From Gemmatimonas sp. (GTDB lineage Bacteria > Gemmatimonadota > Gemmatimonadetes > Gemmatimonadales > Gemmatimonadaceae), in NCBI GenBank assembly GCA_021154325.1, contig JAJKIR010000101.1:1-38198 (forward strand): 38,198 nucleotides of DNA, in the 5' to 3' direction. A model generated the notes under the pieces. That model did no database searches. It was not told the DNA's origin and was given only the letters and a program-made list of their open reading frames with translations. The translations under genes and the position numbers were made by a program. Positions 35,712 to 38,198 of this stretch are shown in pieces. How positions within the stretch are numbered: the stretch's first letter is position 1; every line of letters begins with the position of its first letter.

Positions 35712-38174
35712 TCACACACCGCGTGCCACCCGCTCCTCGCGATCGACGCGGGTTGTCGAGCCGGCGATGCCCGGCGATGGCTCAGGCTCCGTGATGTCAG
35801 CGACACCTAACGCGGCAGGGAGAAGCGCGAGGTGCAGCACCTCGTCCATCCGCTCCACGAAGGTGAACGCCATGTTTTGCTTCACCTCCACCGGCACGTC
35901 GCGGAGATCCTTCTCGTTCGACTTCGGCATGATCACTTCCCGCAGGCCGGCGCGATAGGCGGCTAGCACCTTTTCCTTCACGCCGCCGATCTCGAGCACC
36001 TTGCCGCGGAGCGTGACCTCGCCCGTCATCGCGACATCGCGCCGAACCGGACGCCCGCTCAGCGTGCTCGCGATCGTCAGGGTGAGCGTGATGCCCGCGC
36101 TCGGACCGTCCTTCGGAATCGCGCCCGCGGGAAGGTGGATGTGCAGGTCGTACTCGCGGAAATCCGAGTCCGGAATCCCGAGCTGGCCCGCGCGCGACCG
36201 CACGTACGAGTAGGCCGCATCCACGCTCTCGCGCATCACTTCCCCGAGCTGGCCCGTGACCGTTAGGCGTCCGGTGCCCGGCATCTTCAGCGCCTCGATG
36301 ATCATCAGGTCGCCGCCCGTCGCCGTCCACGCCATGCCGGTCGCGACGCCCACTTCCGGGACCTTCTCGGCTTCCTCCACCGCATAGCGAGGTATGCCGA
36401 GGATCTCTTCGACCTTCTCGAGATCGATGACCCAGGCGCCTTCCTCACCCTCTGCCTTGCGGCGAGCCCGCTTTCGCATGATCGCCGCGAGGTTGCGCTC
36501 GAAGTTTCGGAGGCCAGCCTCGCGAGAATACCGGCTCGAGATGAACGAGAGCGACTCATCCGTGAACTGGATGTCCTTGTCGGTGATGCCGTGCTCCTCG
36601 AGCAGCCGCGGGAGCAGATAGCGCCACGCGATCTCGACTTTCTCCTCGACCGTATACCCGGCGATCTTGATGACCTCCATGCGGTCGCGGAGCGGCGCGG
36701 GGATGTCGTACAGATTGTTCGCCGTGCAGATAAAGAGCGCCGAGGAGAGATCGAACGGCAAGTTGAGATAATGATCAACGAAGCCGTTGTTCTGCGACGG
36801 ATCCAGCACCTCGAGCATCGCCGCCGTCGGGTCGCCGCTCGGGCCACCGCCCGACATCTTGTCGATCTCGTCGATCATCAGAATTGGGTCGCGCGTCTGC
36901 ACGCGCCGGAGCGCCTGCAGGATCAGCCCCGGCATCGCGCCGACGTACGTCCGGCGATGGCCACGAATCTCCGCCTCGTCGCGCACGCCGCCAACCGAGA
37001 TGCGGTAGAACTCACGCCCGATCGCCTTGCCGATCGCCGCGCCTAACGACGTCTTGCCCGTTCCCGGCGGGCCGACGAAGCAGAGAATCGGCCCGTGCGG
37101 GTCCCCGCCGCGCAGCTTGCGCACGGCGAGATACTCGATGATGCGCTCCTTCGCCTCGTCGAGGCCGTAGTGGCCTTCGTCGAGTGCCTGCTGCACCTTG
37201 TTGAGATCGATCTCCGTGTCGCCCGAGCGCTTGTTCCACGGCAGCGCCAGCACCCAATCGAGATAGGTCCGCACCACCTGATACTCGCTCGACGCCGGCG
37301 AGAGCATGCGCATGCGCTCCGTCTCGCGGCGCGCCTCCTGTGCGACTTTTTCCGGAAGTCCTATTTCTTCTATCTTCTTCAGGATTTCGATCGCCTCTTT
37401 CTCACCGGGATCGGTTTCCCCAAGCTCTGCTTGAATGGCTCGCAGCTGCTGGCGCAGATAGAACTCGCGCTGATGCTGCTCGATCTTGATCTCCGTCTGC
37501 CGCTTCACGTCTTCCATGACCCGCGCGCGTGCGACTTCGCGTTCCAGGCGCGAGAGGATGAACCGCAGCCGCTGGCCGACATCGAGGCGTTGCAGCACCT
37601 CGTCCTTGTCGGCGATGCGGAAGTTCATATTTGTCGCCGCGAGATCCGCGAACCGCCCCGGATCCGAGACGTTCATCTTCAAGATCGCCGGGACTTCGTC
37701 CGGAATCCGATCGACGAGCTCCGCGAGCGTCTCGGCGGAGGTCACGATGCGCGCCACGAGATCATCGACTTCGGTCGCATCGGCCGGCGTCTCCTTCGCG
37801 GGGCGCACCGAAGCGACGGGGTACGGCTCCGTGCGCGCGATGTCTTCCACCGAGATGCGGCGCAGACCCTGAAGCGTGATCTGCACGGTGTCGCCCGGAA
37901 GATTGATTCGCTCGTGCACGCGAGCAGCGACGCCGATGCGGCCCACGAACTTCGACGAGTCGATCGGCTCGTCATGATCGCCGCTGGCGACGACGAGTGC
38001 GACGATCAGTCCCGGCTCATCGTGCGCGCGCAGCAGCGCGAGGTTCTCGGGTGCCCCCATCTGCACCGCGATCGTTCCGAGCGGATACACGATGGTAGAG
38101 CGTAGCGCCATCAACGGTAACGTCGGCGGCAATTCGGACTTCAGGATCTCGTCCTTGCGCTGGACTTTGGCCAT
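35712..38174 (-). CDS. lon: ATP-dependent protease Lon (second copy)
   Basis: 820 residues, complete. LON N-terminal domain (LPLMALRSTIVYPLGTIAVQ), coiled central helices, AAA+ module with Walker A GPPGTGKT at 368-375 and Walker B ILMIDEIDKM, and protease domain with Ser692 (DGPSAG) and Lys735 (GVKEK), 43 residues apart. It differs from the first Lon across all domains (for example YFDL/YDL and sensor regions), so it is an old paralogue and not a recent copy. It lacks the Gln/Gly-rich insertion before the protease domain. The 24 nt upstream that are visible hold no clear ribosome binding site. Confidence 0.97.
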   Translation of the reverse strand: MAKVQRKDEILKSELPPTLPLMALRSTIVYPLGTIAVQMGAPENLALLRAHDEPGLIVALVVASGDHDEPIDSSKFVGRIGVAARVHERINLPGDTVQITLQGLRRISVEDIARTEPYPVASVRPAKETPADATEVDDLVARIVTSAETLAELVDRIPDEVPAILKMNVSDPGRFADLAATNMNFRIADKDEVLQRLDVGQRLRFILSRLEREVARARVMEDVKRQTEIKIEQHQREFYLRQQLRAIQAELGETDPGEKEAIEILKKIEEIGLPEKVAQEARRETERMRMLSPASSEYQVVRTYLDWVLALPWNKRSGDTEIDLNKVQQALDEGHYGLDEAKERIIEYLAVRKLRGGDPHGPILCFVGPPGTGKTSLGAAIGKAIGREFYRISVGGVRDEAEIRGHRRTYVGAMPGLILQALRRVQTRDPILMIDEIDKMSGGGPSGDPTAAMLEVLDPSQNNGFVDHYLNLPFDLSSALFICTANNLYDIPAPLRDRMEVIKIAGYTVEEKVEIAWRYLLPRLLEEHGITDKDIQFTDESLSFISSRYSREAGLRNFERNLAAIMRKRARRKAEGEEGAWVIDLEKVEEILGIPRYAVEEAEKVPEVGVATGMAWTATGGDLMIIEALKMPGTGRLTVTGQLGEVMRESVDAAYSYVRSRAGQLGIPDSDFREYDLHIHLPAGAIPKDGPSAGITLTLTIASTLSGRPVRRDVAMTGEVTLRGKVLEIGGVKEKVLAAYRAGLREVIMPKSNEKDLRDVPVEVKQNMAFTFVERMDEVLHLALLPAALGVADITEPEPSPGIAGSTTRVDREERVARGV

Positions 38175-38198
38175 GAGGAGGAAGGTAACGAGTGACGG

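Overview
This is a 38.2 kb stretch of a GC-rich (roughly two-thirds G+C) bacterial chromosome, coding-dense and with no insertion sequence, phage, CRISPR array or rRNA. Gene content and style (several GTG starts, 4-nt ATGA/GTGA overlaps, a trigger factor-ClpP-ClpX-Lon-EngB order, a large phosphate/polyphosphate block, simple heptad repeats between genes) suggest a soil-type member of Gemmatimonadota. That assignment is an inference; no marker gene here proves it.

Layout: (1) 1-2223, plus: a GspE/PilB-type secretion/pilus ATPase in one open frame with a C-terminal Nudix domain. (2) 2280-13908, all minus: a protein quality-control block, read right to left as dnaK, degP/degQ-type protease, tRNA-Leu(UAG), tig, clpP, clpX, lon (first copy), engB and a left-handed beta-helix acyltransferase. 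(3) 14073-18838, plus: rhomboid protease, then a phosphate uptake and storage set (DUF47 PhoU-like protein, Pit transporter, Ppk1). (4) 18876-23630, minus: an operon read udk, phoB, phoR, ppx, with two 4-nt GTGA overlaps. (5) 23751-29175, plus: a giant tandem 5'-nucleotidase, a small unknown protein, adenosine deaminase and purine nucleoside phosphorylase. (6) 29242-30048, minus: M48 lipoprotein protease. (7) 30141-35618, plus: TrmH methyltransferase, prepilin peptidase, a ClpB/ClpC-like protein with only the first AAA module, an HExxH lipoprotein and a DUF445 membrane protein. (8) 35712-38174, minus: a second Lon.

How the genes fit together: sections 3 to 5 read as one phosphorus economy. 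Exported nucleotidases would free phosphate and nucleosides, Pit would import phosphate, Ppk1 and Ppx would store and release polyphosphate, PhoBR would sense phosphate, and Udk, Add and PNP would salvage the nucleosides. Sections 2, 7 and 8 hold an unusual density of ATP-dependent proteases and chaperones, including two Lon proteins and a single-AAA Clp relative.

Most notable non-gene signals: (a) tandem 7-bp repeats, often as inverted pairs, at all four convergent gene junctions and after two further stop codons; (b) the octamer CGTTAGGC, which I count 19 times, far above composition expectation; (c) a dispersed inverted-repeat element just before the single-AAA gene and a half copy near tRNA-Leu.
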